Assembly (NCBI GenBank): GCA_017379955.1 | Contig: JAFNVE010000034.1 | Span: 1-6,907, forward strand | Length of the DNA stretch: 6,907 nt | DNA from: Tidjanibacter sp. | Lineage (GTDB): Bacteria; Bacteroidota; Bacteroidia; Bacteroidales; Rikenellaceae | Direction of reading: 5' to 3' | In this document: positions 1 through 6,212 of the stretch, piece by piece | Numbering within the stretch: position 1 is the stretch's first letter | Layout: each line of letters begins with the position of its first letter | Translations under genes and position numbers: made by a program | The notes under the pieces: generated by a model | The model's input: only the letters and a program-made list of their open reading frames with translations | What the model was told of the DNA's origin: nothing | Databases searched by the model: none

Positions 1-12
1 AGGGAAATTAGA

Positions 13-150
13 GAATTTAGGGAGAGTAGGGAAACTCCTTAAACTCCTTAAACTCCTTAAACTCCTTAAACTCCTTAAACTCACTAAACTCCCATAACTC
101 CTATTTCTCCTATTTCTCCTATTAGCCCTATTCGCCCTATTCGCCCTATC
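13..150. repeat. 9-bp-register tandem repeat array (locus 1)
   Basis: Thirteen consecutive units keep an exact 9-bp register from 32 to 148. Five perfect copies of AAACTCCTT (32-76) are followed by variants AAACTCACT, AAACTCCCA, TAACTCCTA, TTTCTCCTA (twice), TTAGCCCTA and TTCGCCCTA (twice). Just before them, 13-30 reads as two units in the opposite, purine-rich orientation (GAATTTAGG, GAGAGTAGG), so the array turns around near position 31. The left end may extend past the window edge. No convincing reading frame runs through it, and it is most likely intergenic. It lies directly behind the T-tract of the minus-strand terminator at 155-189. Its function is unknown. A related array is present at 6041-6160. 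Confidence 0.85.
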
Positions 151-189
151 AAAAAAAACAGAGAGTGGCTCGATGCCGCTCTCTGTTTT
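151..189 (-). terminator. Rho-independent terminator closing the acyl-CoA ligase transcript
   Basis: Positions 155-169 pair with 175-189 (arm AAAACAGAGAGTGGC) around a 5-nt loop, TCGAT. This gives a 15-bp stem with one G-T wobble at 166/178. Read on the minus strand, the stem is followed by an uninterrupted run of eight T (158 to 151), four of which also belong to the stem. It is the first classical terminator downstream of the minus-strand acyl-CoA ligase gene, about 140 nt after its stop. On the plus strand only four T follow, all inside the stem, so plus-strand activity would be weaker. Confidence 0.85.
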
Positions 190-207
190 AACTAATCTTG
201 AACTCTC

Positions 208-332
208 AAAAAAGTCATATAATCGAGGAAATTTTGGGCTTCGTGATGAAAGGCAAGCCGAAGTTTACTTGGCGTAAATGAGGCGCAGCCTTTCGAGGGA
301 AGTGCAAAATTTACCGATTAGATGGCTTTTTT
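208..332. other. 125-nt extended imperfect palindrome / hairpin of unknown function
   Basis: The whole interval between the acyl-CoA ligase stop codon and its terminator folds on itself. The helices are 208-218 with 322-332, 220-225 with 315-320, 229-236 with 305-312, 238-242 with 299-303, 247-254 with 288-295, 257-259 with 282-284, and 263-268 with 274-279, closed by the loop TTGGC (269-273). That is about 47 pairs, four of them G-U on the plus strand, interrupted by small internal loops. The outer ends are A6 and T6, so either strand gives a hairpin followed by a T-run. Positions 331-332 belong both to the stem and to the stop codon. It could be a structured 3' UTR, a small RNA, a bidirectional terminator, or a palindromic MITE- or REP-like element. 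I do not recognise the family. Confidence 0.7.
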
Positions 333-2226
333 ACGAGAAAACAGCCACATTCTTCTCATTCATCGGATTCTTACCCTCGGTGGTGTACATATACTCGATG
401 CGATCGGCGAACTTCTTCTCAACCTTGTTACGCACAACCTTCATATTACTATTCACCAAACCGTTCTTCTCGGTAAACTCCTCGTCGAGCAGAGCAAATG
501 CCGAAGGCAACCAACGCTCGGGGAACTGACCTGCGAAGTCGCCACCCTTGCGGTACTTGTTAATCTCGCTCTGGAAGAGTTCAACAGCAGCCTTGCCTCT
601 ATCCTCGGGAGCCACCTTGTTCTGGTCAAGGTAACGCTTAACAGCATCCTTAGCGGGAACAACGAGCATAACGGTATAGGGGTTCTGGTTGTTGTAGAGA
701 ATCACATTGTCAATATAGGGCGACTGGCCAACAAAGTTCTCCTCCATACCCTCGGGGCTATACTTCTCGCCATCGCTCGAGATGAGCAGACTCTTGAAGC
801 GACCCAAGACATAGAGCAAGCCATCCTTACCCATATAACCCATATCGCCGGTGTAGAGCCAGCCATCGCGCACGGTATCAGCGGTAGCGGTGGGGTTCTT
901 CCAATAACCTGCCATCACGTTCTCGCCCTTGATAACAATCTCACCCTGAACACCCAGAGGCTGGTCAACACCCTCCGAGTCCTTGATGCGCAACTCCATA
1001 GGCGACACCAGAACACCCGACGAGCCGAAGCGGTGCTTCTTGGGGGTGTTGGTCGAGATAACGGGGGTAGCCTCCGACAGACCGTAGCCCTGGAACATAG
1101 GAATACCAATAGCGTAGAAGAAACGCTGCAACTCCGAGTCGAGCAATGCACCACCACCGATAAAGAATTTCAGGCGGCTGCCGAAGTTCTCGCGAATCTT
1201 CTTATAGAGAATCTTATCGAAGAGCCATACCAGAGGTTTGAGCATAAACGAGAAGCCCGAGCCCTTGGTGTAGCCATCCTTATTGTAGGCATACGACACC
1301 TTCAAGGCAAACTTAAAGAGTTTCTCGGTAGTTGCACCCTTAGCACGGATACCGTTCTCGATATTCTTGCGGAAGTTCTTAGCAATCGCAGGTACCGACA
1401 AGAGGAAGTCGGGCTCAAGCTCTTTAATATTAATAGGTATATTCTTCAAGGTCTCCATAGGAGTACGGCCAACCTGAGTACAGCCGAACGATGCACCACG
1501 CTCAATCATAATATAGAAGCCCACAACGTGTGCAAAGCAGTGGTCGAGCGGGAGGATAATCAGGGTGCGGTAGTGGCTGGGAATCTCAACACAGGTGAGC
1601 GACTGCTCCACATTGGCGGTGTAGTTGCGATGTGTGAGGATAACGCCCTTGGGGTCAGCGGTAGTACCCGAGGTGTAGGTGATGGTTGCGTAGTCGTCGT
1701 TCTGGATGTTCTTACCAATCTCGAGGAACGACTCCAAGTTCTCCTTCAAATACTCCTCACCGAGCGCGGTCAGAGCATTGAAAGTCATCTCGCCCTCCTC
1801 AACAGCAATCTCATCGAGAACGACAACGTGTTTCAGATTAGGCAACTGCTCGCGAATCTTACGAATCTTGGCCAACTGCTGCTGCGACACGAAGATAAGT
1901 TCAACCTCTGCGTGCTGCAAACGGAAGAGGAGATCGTTGCTCTCTTCGAGTTTAATCGAAAGAGGCACACTAATAGCACCTGCATAGAGCAGACCAAGCT
2001 CCGAATATATCCAATGGTTGCGACCCTCAGAGAGAATCGACACTGTCGATTTGGGTTTGATACCAAGCGATGCCAAACCGCCACCAACTTTAAGAACTGT
2101 CTCCTTTACCTCCTTATAGGTTGTAGGCTCAAACTTACCATTGCGGTCGGTCTTCTCCCACATACAAACATTGTCACCATAATTAGCAACACTGTTCTCA
2201 AACAAGTCAATAATGGTTTTCTTCAT
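331..2226 (-). CDS. fadD: Long-chain fatty acid--CoA ligase (AMP-forming), ANL superfamily
   Basis: This 631-residue protein should activate fatty acids in two steps, through an acyl-adenylate to acyl-CoA, at the cytoplasm or inner membrane face, for lipid synthesis, recycling or degradation. The ATP-binding P-loop motif YTSGTTADPKG is at about 184-194. The adenylate-binding motif GYGLSEATP is near 380-388, and the TGD motif with the ribose-binding Asp is near 459-461. The hinge region GRFKSLLISSDGEKYSPEG (475-493) is of long-chain synthetase type. The C-terminal NGLVNSNMKVVRNKV carries the likely adenylation lysine at about 596. No signal peptide or membrane helix is evident. Length and domain order are complete. 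The ATG at 2224-2226 follows an A-rich leader without Shine-Dalgarno, usual for Bacteroidota. It is the last gene of the lepA cluster, 39 nt after the aldo/keto reductase. The substrate chain length and the symbol are inferences; the symbol denotes the family, not strict orthology to E. coli FadD. Confidence 0.9.
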   Translation of the reverse strand: MKKTIIDLFENSVANYGDNVCMWEKTDRNGKFEPTTYKEVKETVLKVGGGLASLGIKPKSTVSILSEGRNHWIYSELGLLYAGAISVPLSIKLEESNDLLFRLQHAEVELIFVSQQQLAKIRKIREQLPNLKHVVVLDEIAVEEGEMTFNALTALGEEYLKENLESFLEIGKNIQNDDYATITYTSGTTADPKGVILTHRNYTANVEQSLTCVEIPSHYRTLIILPLDHCFAHVVGFYIMIERGASFGCTQVGRTPMETLKNIPINIKELEPDFLLSVPAIAKNFRKNIENGIRAKGATTEKLFKFALKVSYAYNKDGYTKGSGFSFMLKPLVWLFDKILYKKIRENFGSRLKFFIGGGALLDSELQRFFYAIGIPMFQGYGLSEATPVISTNTPKKHRFGSSGVLVSPMELRIKDSEGVDQPLGVQGEIVIKGENVMAGYWKNPTATADTVRDGWLYTGDMGYMGKDGLLYVLGRFKSLLISSDGEKYSPEGMEENFVGQSPYIDNVILYNNQNPYTVMLVVPAKDAVKRYLDQNKVAPEDRGKAAVELFQSEINKYRKGGDFAGQFPERWLPSAFALLDEEFTEKNGLVNSNMKVVRNKVEKKFADRIEYMYTTEGKNPMNEKNVAVFS

Positions 2227-2265
2227 TTTTAATTAAGTTTAGGTTTATAAATTTCTATCCTATGC

Positions 2266-3252
2266 TTATTTGTGTAATATCTCATCAATCTTTGCGGCCT
2301 GCTCGGCAGTGATAGGCGCAGCACTAACCGCACCGAGGTTATCGACAATCTGCTTGGGGCGACTCGCACCGATAATCACCGAGTCAACCGCCCCACCCTG
2401 CAACTGCCAGGCAAGTGCCAACTGAGCCAGGCTCTCACCACGCTCCGCTGCCACCTCGGCCAATGCCTTAACCTTCGGGAGGTTATCCTCCACCACGCCC
2501 GCTTTGAGCGACTCACCACGCGCAGCACGCGAGCCGGCAGGGATACCGTCGGCATAGCGGTTGGTCAACTGACCCTGCGCCAAAGGTGAGAAGGTAACGC
2601 AACCAACACCCAACTCCTTATGCATCGGGAAGAGAGGCTCGTTCTGGCGAGTGAGCATCGAATACTGCACCTGATGCGCCACGCAGGGAGTGCCCAACGA
2701 GCGGAGAATCTCCACAGCGCGAGGCAACACATCGGCAGGATACTTCGACAGAGCCACATAGAGTGCCCTGCCCGAGCGCACAATATAGTCGAGGGCAGAC
2801 ATAGTCTCCTCCAAGGGGGTATTCGGGTCGTAGCGGTGCGAGTAGAAGATATCGACATAGTCGAGCCCCATAGCCCTCAGGCTACGGTCACAACTCGCCA
2901 CCAGATACTTTCTAGAGCCACCATCGCCATAGGGACCACTCCACACGGGATAGCCCGCCTTGGTAGCCACCACAATCTCGTCCCTAAGCGGACGGAGCAA
3001 TGAGCGATAGAGGTAGCCGAACATCTCCTCAGCCGCACCAGCAGGGGGGCCGTAGTTGTTTGCCAAGTCAAAAGAGGTGATACCACCATCGAGCGCAGTG
3101 CAGACAATCTGGCGTGCGACATCCTTATCGGCACCCTCGCCGAAGTTCTGCCACATACCAAGACTAAGTGCCGACAAGCGCAGACCACTCGCACCAAGGC
3201 GACGGTACTCCATACTGTCGGTATAGCCCTCCTTTATCTTGTAATATGCCAT
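2266..3252 (-). CDS. yghZ: Aldo/keto reductase, YghZ (L-glyceraldehyde 3-phosphate reductase) type
   Basis: A 328-residue cytoplasmic NADPH-dependent reductase with the AKR (beta/alpha)8 barrel. The catalytic tetrad can be placed at Asp62, Tyr67, Lys98 and His139. FDLANNYGPP (61-70), GPYGDGGSRKYL (106-117) and YVDIFYSHR (132-140) are close to E. coli YghZ as I remember it. YghZ reduces L-glyceraldehyde 3-phosphate and methylglyoxal and is counted as a detoxifying AKR14 enzyme. The C-terminal IIGASRPKQIVDNLGA (293-308) is the cofactor-phosphate binding segment. The first Met was chosen because YghZ homologues have a similar short extension before the (M)xYRxxG start of the barrel; an internal ATG at Met14 is the alternative. 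The protein ends slightly sooner than the 346-residue E. coli enzyme. It starts 11 nt after the lepA stop, so co-transcription is likely. The physiological substrate is not shown by the sequence. Confidence 0.88.
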   Translation of the reverse strand: MAYYKIKEGYTDSMEYRRLGASGLRLSALSLGMWQNFGEGADKDVARQIVCTALDGGITSFDLANNYGPPAGAAEEMFGYLYRSLLRPLRDEIVVATKAGYPVWSGPYGDGGSRKYLVASCDRSLRAMGLDYVDIFYSHRYDPNTPLEETMSALDYIVRSGRALYVALSKYPADVLPRAVEILRSLGTPCVAHQVQYSMLTRQNEPLFPMHKELGVGCVTFSPLAQGQLTNRYADGIPAGSRAARGESLKAGVVEDNLPKVKALAEVAAERGESLAQLALAWQLQGGAVDSVIIGASRPKQIVDNLGAVSAAPITAEQAAKIDEILHK

Positions 3253-3263
3253 AGTTCAATATA

Positions 3264-5051
3264 TTAGTCCATCTTAAGCACTGCGAGGAACGCCGACTGG
3301 GGCACCTCAACATTACCAATCTGGCGCATACGTTTCTTACCCTTCTTCTGCTTTTCGAGCAGTTTACGCTTACGGCTGATATCACCACCGTAACACTTGG
3401 CGGTCACATCCTTACGCACAGGTTTGATAGTCTCGCGAGCAATAATCTTAGCACCGATAGCAGCCTGAATAGCAATCTCAAACTGCTGGCGGGGGATAAG
3501 TTCTTTAAGTTTCTCGCACATCTTGCGACCAAACGAGTAGGCGTGCTCGTGATAAATCAGCGACGAGAGCGCATCGACCTGTTCACCATTAAGCAGAATA
3601 TCGAGTTTAGCGAGTTTACTCTCACGGTAGCCCGTAGTGTGGTAGTCGAACGATGCATAGCCGCGCGAGATACTCTTCAACTTATCGTAGAAGTCAAAGA
3701 CAATCTCCGACAGAGGCATATCAAAAGTAACCTCAACACGCTCGGGAGCAATAAATACCTGATTTACAAGCGTTCCGCGTTTGTCAATACAGAGTTTGAT
3801 AACATTACCGAGGTAGTCGCTCTTGGTAATCACCTGAGCACGGATATAGGGCTCCTCAATCTGCTCAATCATCGTAGGCTCAGGCAGACCCGAGGGGTTG
3901 TGCACATCGACAACCTCACCCTTCTTGGTCGTAATCTTGTACGACACGTTGGGAACGGTGGTGATAACATCCATATCAAACTCACGATACAGACGCTCCT
4001 GGATAATCTCCATATGCAACAGACCAAGGAAGCCGCAACGGAAACCAAAACCGAGTGCCAACGAACTCTCAGGCTCAAAGGTGAGCGAAGCATCGTTTAG
4101 TTGCAACTTTTCAAGCGAAGCACGCAGGTCCTCATACTCATCGGCATCTACGGGGTAGACACCCGCAAAGACCATAGGTTTCACCTCCTCAAAGCCCGCA
4201 ATAGCCTCCGAACAGGGGTTGCTGACGTGGGTGATTGTATCGCCGACCTTAACCTCGCGCGACACCTTGATACCCGAGATGATATATCCTACATCGCCCG
4301 CCTTAATCTCCTGCTTGGGCGAGAGTTTCAGTTTCAGCACACCAATCTCGTCAGCGTCGTAGTCACTGCCCGTATTGAAGAACTTAACGTGGTCGCCGGT
4401 GCGAATAGTGCCGTTGAAGACACGAAAGTAGGCGATAATACCACGGAAGGGGTTGAACACCGAGTCGAAAATCAGAGCCTGCAAGGGGGCATTCTCGTCA
4501 CCCTTCGGGGCAGGAATTCGCTCCACAATAGCGCGGAGAATCTCCTCCACACCCTGACCCGTACGGCCCGAAGCACACAAAATATCGTCGTGGTCGCAAC
4601 CGATAAGTTCTACAATCTGATCCTTAACATCATCGACCATCGCCGCATCCATATCGATTTTATTCACCACGGGGATAATCTCCAAGTCGTTGCCAAGAGC
4701 AAGGTAGAGGTTGGAGATTGTCTGCGCCTGAATGCCCTGAGTGGCATCTACAACAAGCAGAGCACCCTCGCACGAAGCGATAGCGCGCGAAACCTCGTAT
4801 GAGAAGTCAACGTGTCCCGGGGTGTCGATAAGGTTAAGACGATAGACCTCGCCATCCATCTCATAATCCATCTGGATAGCGTGGCTCTTGATAGTGATAC
4901 CTTTTTCGCGTTCAAGTTCCATATCGTCGAGCACCTGTGCCTGCAAGTCGCGGCCTGCTACTGTGTTTGTGTGCTCCAAAAGACGGTCTGCAAGAGTGCT
5001 CTTACCGTGATCGATATGGGCGATAATGCAAAAATTCCTTATATTTTTCAT
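3264..5051 (-). CDS. lepA: Elongation factor 4 (LepA), ribosomal GTPase
   Basis: A complete 595-residue LepA/EF4, the usual length. It is a translational GTPase that binds the ribosome, acts on stalled or mis-translocated complexes (back-translocation in vitro) and influences 30S assembly. The GTPase motifs are intact: G1 AHIDHGKST (11-19), REKGITI (48-54, switch I), G3 DTPGH (76-80), G4 NKID (130-133), and G5 written as ASGRTG (160-165) where many homologues have SAKTG. EF-G-like domains II, III and V follow, with the [17 protein letters not shown] segment. The LepA-specific C-terminal domain ends in the basic [20 protein letters not shown] segment (20 residues), shared by LepA proteins and contacting rRNA. 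The ATG at 5049-5051 begins [19 protein letters not shown], which places the P-loop correctly. It is first in the minus-strand cluster and divergent from the prenyltransferase gene. Confidence 0.97.
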   Translation of the reverse strand: MKNIRNFCIIAHIDHGKSTLADRLLEHTNTVAGRDLQAQVLDDMELEREKGITIKSHAIQMDYEMDGEVYRLNLIDTPGHVDFSYEVSRAIASCEGALLVVDATQGIQAQTISNLYLALGNDLEIIPVVNKIDMDAAMVDDVKDQIVELIGCDHDDILCASGRTGQGVEEILRAIVERIPAPKGDENAPLQALIFDSVFNPFRGIIAYFRVFNGTIRTGDHVKFFNTGSDYDADEIGVLKLKLSPKQEIKAGDVGYIISGIKVSREVKVGDTITHVSNPCSEAIAGFEEVKPMVFAGVYPVDADEYEDLRASLEKLQLNDASLTFEPESSLALGFGFRCGFLGLLHMEIIQERLYREFDMDVITTVPNVSYKITTKKGEVVDVHNPSGLPEPTMIEQIEEPYIRAQVITKSDYLGNVIKLCIDKRGTLVNQVFIAPERVEVTFDMPLSEIVFDFYDKLKSISRGYASFDYHTTGYRESKLAKLDILLNGEQVDALSSLIYHEHAYSFGRKMCEKLKELIPRQQFEIAIQAAIGAKIIARETIKPVRKDVTAKCYGGDISRKRKLLEKQKKGKKRMRQIGNVEVPQSAFLAVLKMD

Positions 5052-5073
5052 CTAAATTCTATTCAAAACATTG

Positions 5074-5081
5074 CAAAGATA
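5074..5081 (-). promoter_or_regulatory. Putative Bacteroidota -7 promoter element for lepA
   Basis: On the minus strand 5081-5074 reads TATCTTTG, an exact match to the TAnnTTTG -7 consensus of the main Bacteroidota sigma factor. It lies 22 nt before the lepA ATG, leaving a short AT-rich leader with no Shine-Dalgarno. A TTTG further upstream (5100-5097) is only 15 nt away, which is short for a -33 element, so the upstream half is uncertain. It would drive lepA and probably the two genes behind it. Confidence 0.55.
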
Positions 5082-5087
5082 ATTAAT

Positions 5088-5120
5088 TTTGCGGGACAAA
5101 GAAGAGTTTTTTACATTTTG
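5088..5120 (+). promoter_or_regulatory. Putative promoter for the UbiA-family gene
   Basis: On the plus strand TTTG at 5088-5091 and the near-consensus TACATTTTG at 5112-5120 are 20 nt apart, about right for Bacteroidota -33 and -7 elements. The -7 box has one extra base compared with TAnnTTTG. Transcription would start around 5125, giving an A-rich leader of about 45 nt before the ATG at 5172. This promoter lies back to back with that of lepA inside a 120-bp divergent region that holds no gene. Confidence 0.35.
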
Positions 5121-5171
5121 TACCTCTTTTTAAATAAGAAACAACAAAACATCTCACCCAAACAGAACATT

Positions 5172-6032
5172 ATGAGCCAAGTAAAAACATACGCATCGAT
5201 GGTAAAATTCTCGCACACCATCTTTGCTCTGCCCTTTGCACTGACCGCCTATGTTTATGCACTCACCAGCACCAACACACCATTTAACTTGCTGTTACTC
5301 TTTAAGATATTGGTTTGTATGGTGACTGCCCGCAATACCGCAATGGGCTTCAATCGATGGGCCGATAGAGATATCGATGCACTTAATCCACGCACCGCAT
5401 CGCGTGAGATTCCGGCCGGAAAAATCTCACCTCGCGCTGCGTTGATTTTTGTCATTATAAATGCACTGATTTTCGCTCTCTGCGCCTTGTGGATTAACCC
5501 TCTTTGCGGTGCACTTTCGCCTGTGGCATTGCTGGTGGTGATGGGTTATAGCCGCACAAAGCGATTCACCTCATTGGCACACGTCGTTTTGGGTCTGTCG
5601 CTCGGCATTGCACCCGTCGGAGCATTTCTGGCGGTTACGGGTTACTTTGCCTTTGCGCCAATGATTCTCTCGGCTGCCGTAATCACCTGGACAGCAGGGT
5701 TTGACATACTCTACGCCTTGCAGGACAGGGATTTCGACCGCGCACACGGACTTCACTCCATCCCTTCGCGCTTCTCCCCTATCGCTTCAGCAGTAATCAG
5801 CATTGCGCTCCACTGCGTAACACTCTATGCCTTAGTTGCTTTCGGTATGGCTATCGAGGCTACGATGTTCTATTGGATTGGTTACGGAATTTTCACGCTT
5901 TGGATTATCGCGCAACATGTGTTGTATACACCGAAGAAGATTGACCGAATCGGCAAATCTTTCGGCCTGATGAACGGTGCTGCAAGTATTAGTTTTGCGG
6001 TGTGCTGTATAGTGGATCTTTTGATTTTTTAA
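5172..6032 (+). CDS. ubiA: UbiA-family polyprenyltransferase (MqnP / 4-hydroxybenzoate polyprenyltransferase-like)
   Basis: A 286-residue integral membrane prenyltransferase, full length for the family, with about eight or nine hydrophobic helices. These enzymes transfer a polyprenyl chain from the diphosphate to an aromatic acceptor for quinone synthesis. The first Mg/diphosphate-binding motif is [15 protein letters not shown] (61-75: Asn61, Asp65, Asp69), and the second is [12 protein letters not shown] (178-189: Asp185, Asp189). The start [14 protein letters not shown] and the [12 protein letters not shown] segment (75-86) recall the UbiA-like group that includes MqnP of the futalosine menaquinone pathway. 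Bacteroidales do not make ubiquinone as far as is known, so a menaquinone role is more likely than UbiQ synthesis; MenA is the competing idea, but the motifs fit it less well. The ATG at 5172 was chosen because it begins the conserved N-terminus; an in-frame extension upstream would run antisense into lepA and is not homologous. It is monocistronic and convergent with lysA. Confidence 0.88.
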   Translation: MSQVKTYASMVKFSHTIFALPFALTAYVYALTSTNTPFNLLLLFKILVCMVTARNTAMGFNRWADRDIDALNPRTASREIPAGKISPRAALIFVIINALIFALCALWINPLCGALSPVALLVVMGYSRTKRFTSLAHVVLGLSLGIAPVGAFLAVTGYFAFAPMILSAAVITWTAGFDILYALQDRDFDRAHGLHSIPSRFSPIASAVISIALHCVTLYALVAFGMAIEATMFYWIGYGIFTLWIIAQHVLYTPKKIDRIGKSFGLMNGAASISFAVCCIVDLLIF

Positions 6033-6040
6033 CCAAAAGA

Positions 6041-6160
6041 GAGTTTAAGGAGTTTAAAGAATTTAGGGAGAGTAAGGAGAAGCCCTAAACTCCCTAAACT
6101 CCCTAAACTCCCTAAACTCCCTAAACTCCCTAAACTCCCTAAACTCCCTAAACTCCCTAA
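6041..6160. repeat. 9-bp-register repeat array with inverted arms (locus 2)
   Basis: Eight perfect CCCTAAACT units (6083-6154) plus a partial one are preceded by units in the opposite orientation in the same 9-bp register: GAGTTTAAG, GAGTTTAAA, GAATTTAGG and GAGAGTAAG (6041-6076). Arm 6041-6070 pairs with 6090-6119 at 26 of 30 positions, and all four mismatches are A/C, which become U-G pairs in minus-strand RNA. The segment 6059-6074 is identical to 13-28 in the first array. It fills the convergent gap between the prenyltransferase gene (stop at 6032) and the lysA terminator. No coding potential is seen. Its role is unknown; it may be an interspersed repeat of this genome. Confidence 0.88.
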
Positions 6161-6199
6161 AAAAACATCCGAATTGATTTTTTATTCAATTCGGATGTT
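6159..6199 (-). terminator. Rho-independent terminator of lysA
   Basis: The 14-bp perfect stem AACATCCGAATTGA (6164-6177) pairs with 6186-6199 around an 8-nt T-rich loop. On the minus strand the stem runs into seven T (6165 to 6159), and its base is 13 nt after the lysA stop codon. The plus-strand side ends in only TT, so it is not an obvious terminator for the convergent prenyltransferase gene. The repeat array begins right after the T-run. Confidence 0.88.
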
Positions 6200-6212
6200 A
6201 ACTCATTTCGCA

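Noticed and set aside
32..150. CRISPR array
   Set aside because: The repeats are 9 bp and directly adjacent without spacers, and no cas gene is present.
208..332. Integron attC-like recombination site
   Set aside because: A long imperfect hairpin with internal loops suggested it, but the expected inverted core ends (RYYYAAC and GTTRRRY) are absent and there is no integrase or cassette structure nearby.
278..529. Small plus-strand gene of 83 codons
   Set aside because: It starts inside the palindrome and runs antisense over the C-terminus of the acyl-CoA ligase; no supporting signal was seen.
322..2232. A 636-codon open frame on the plus strand, covering the whole acyl-CoA ligase gene antisense
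   Set aside because: Its translation shows no recognisable domain and a composition rich in L, N, H and T, while the minus strand has every motif of an AMP-forming ligase. The open frame is a by-product of codon bias in a highly expressed GC-moderate gene.
4101..4802. A 233-codon plus-strand frame antisense to lepA
   Set aside because: It is the shadow of the conserved LepA GTPase and domain II region; no family features or start context were found.
4812..5171. Upstream extension of the prenyltransferase reading frame
   Set aside because: The added residues are antisense to the lepA 5' end and cross the intergenic promoter region. Family homology begins at the ATG at 5172.
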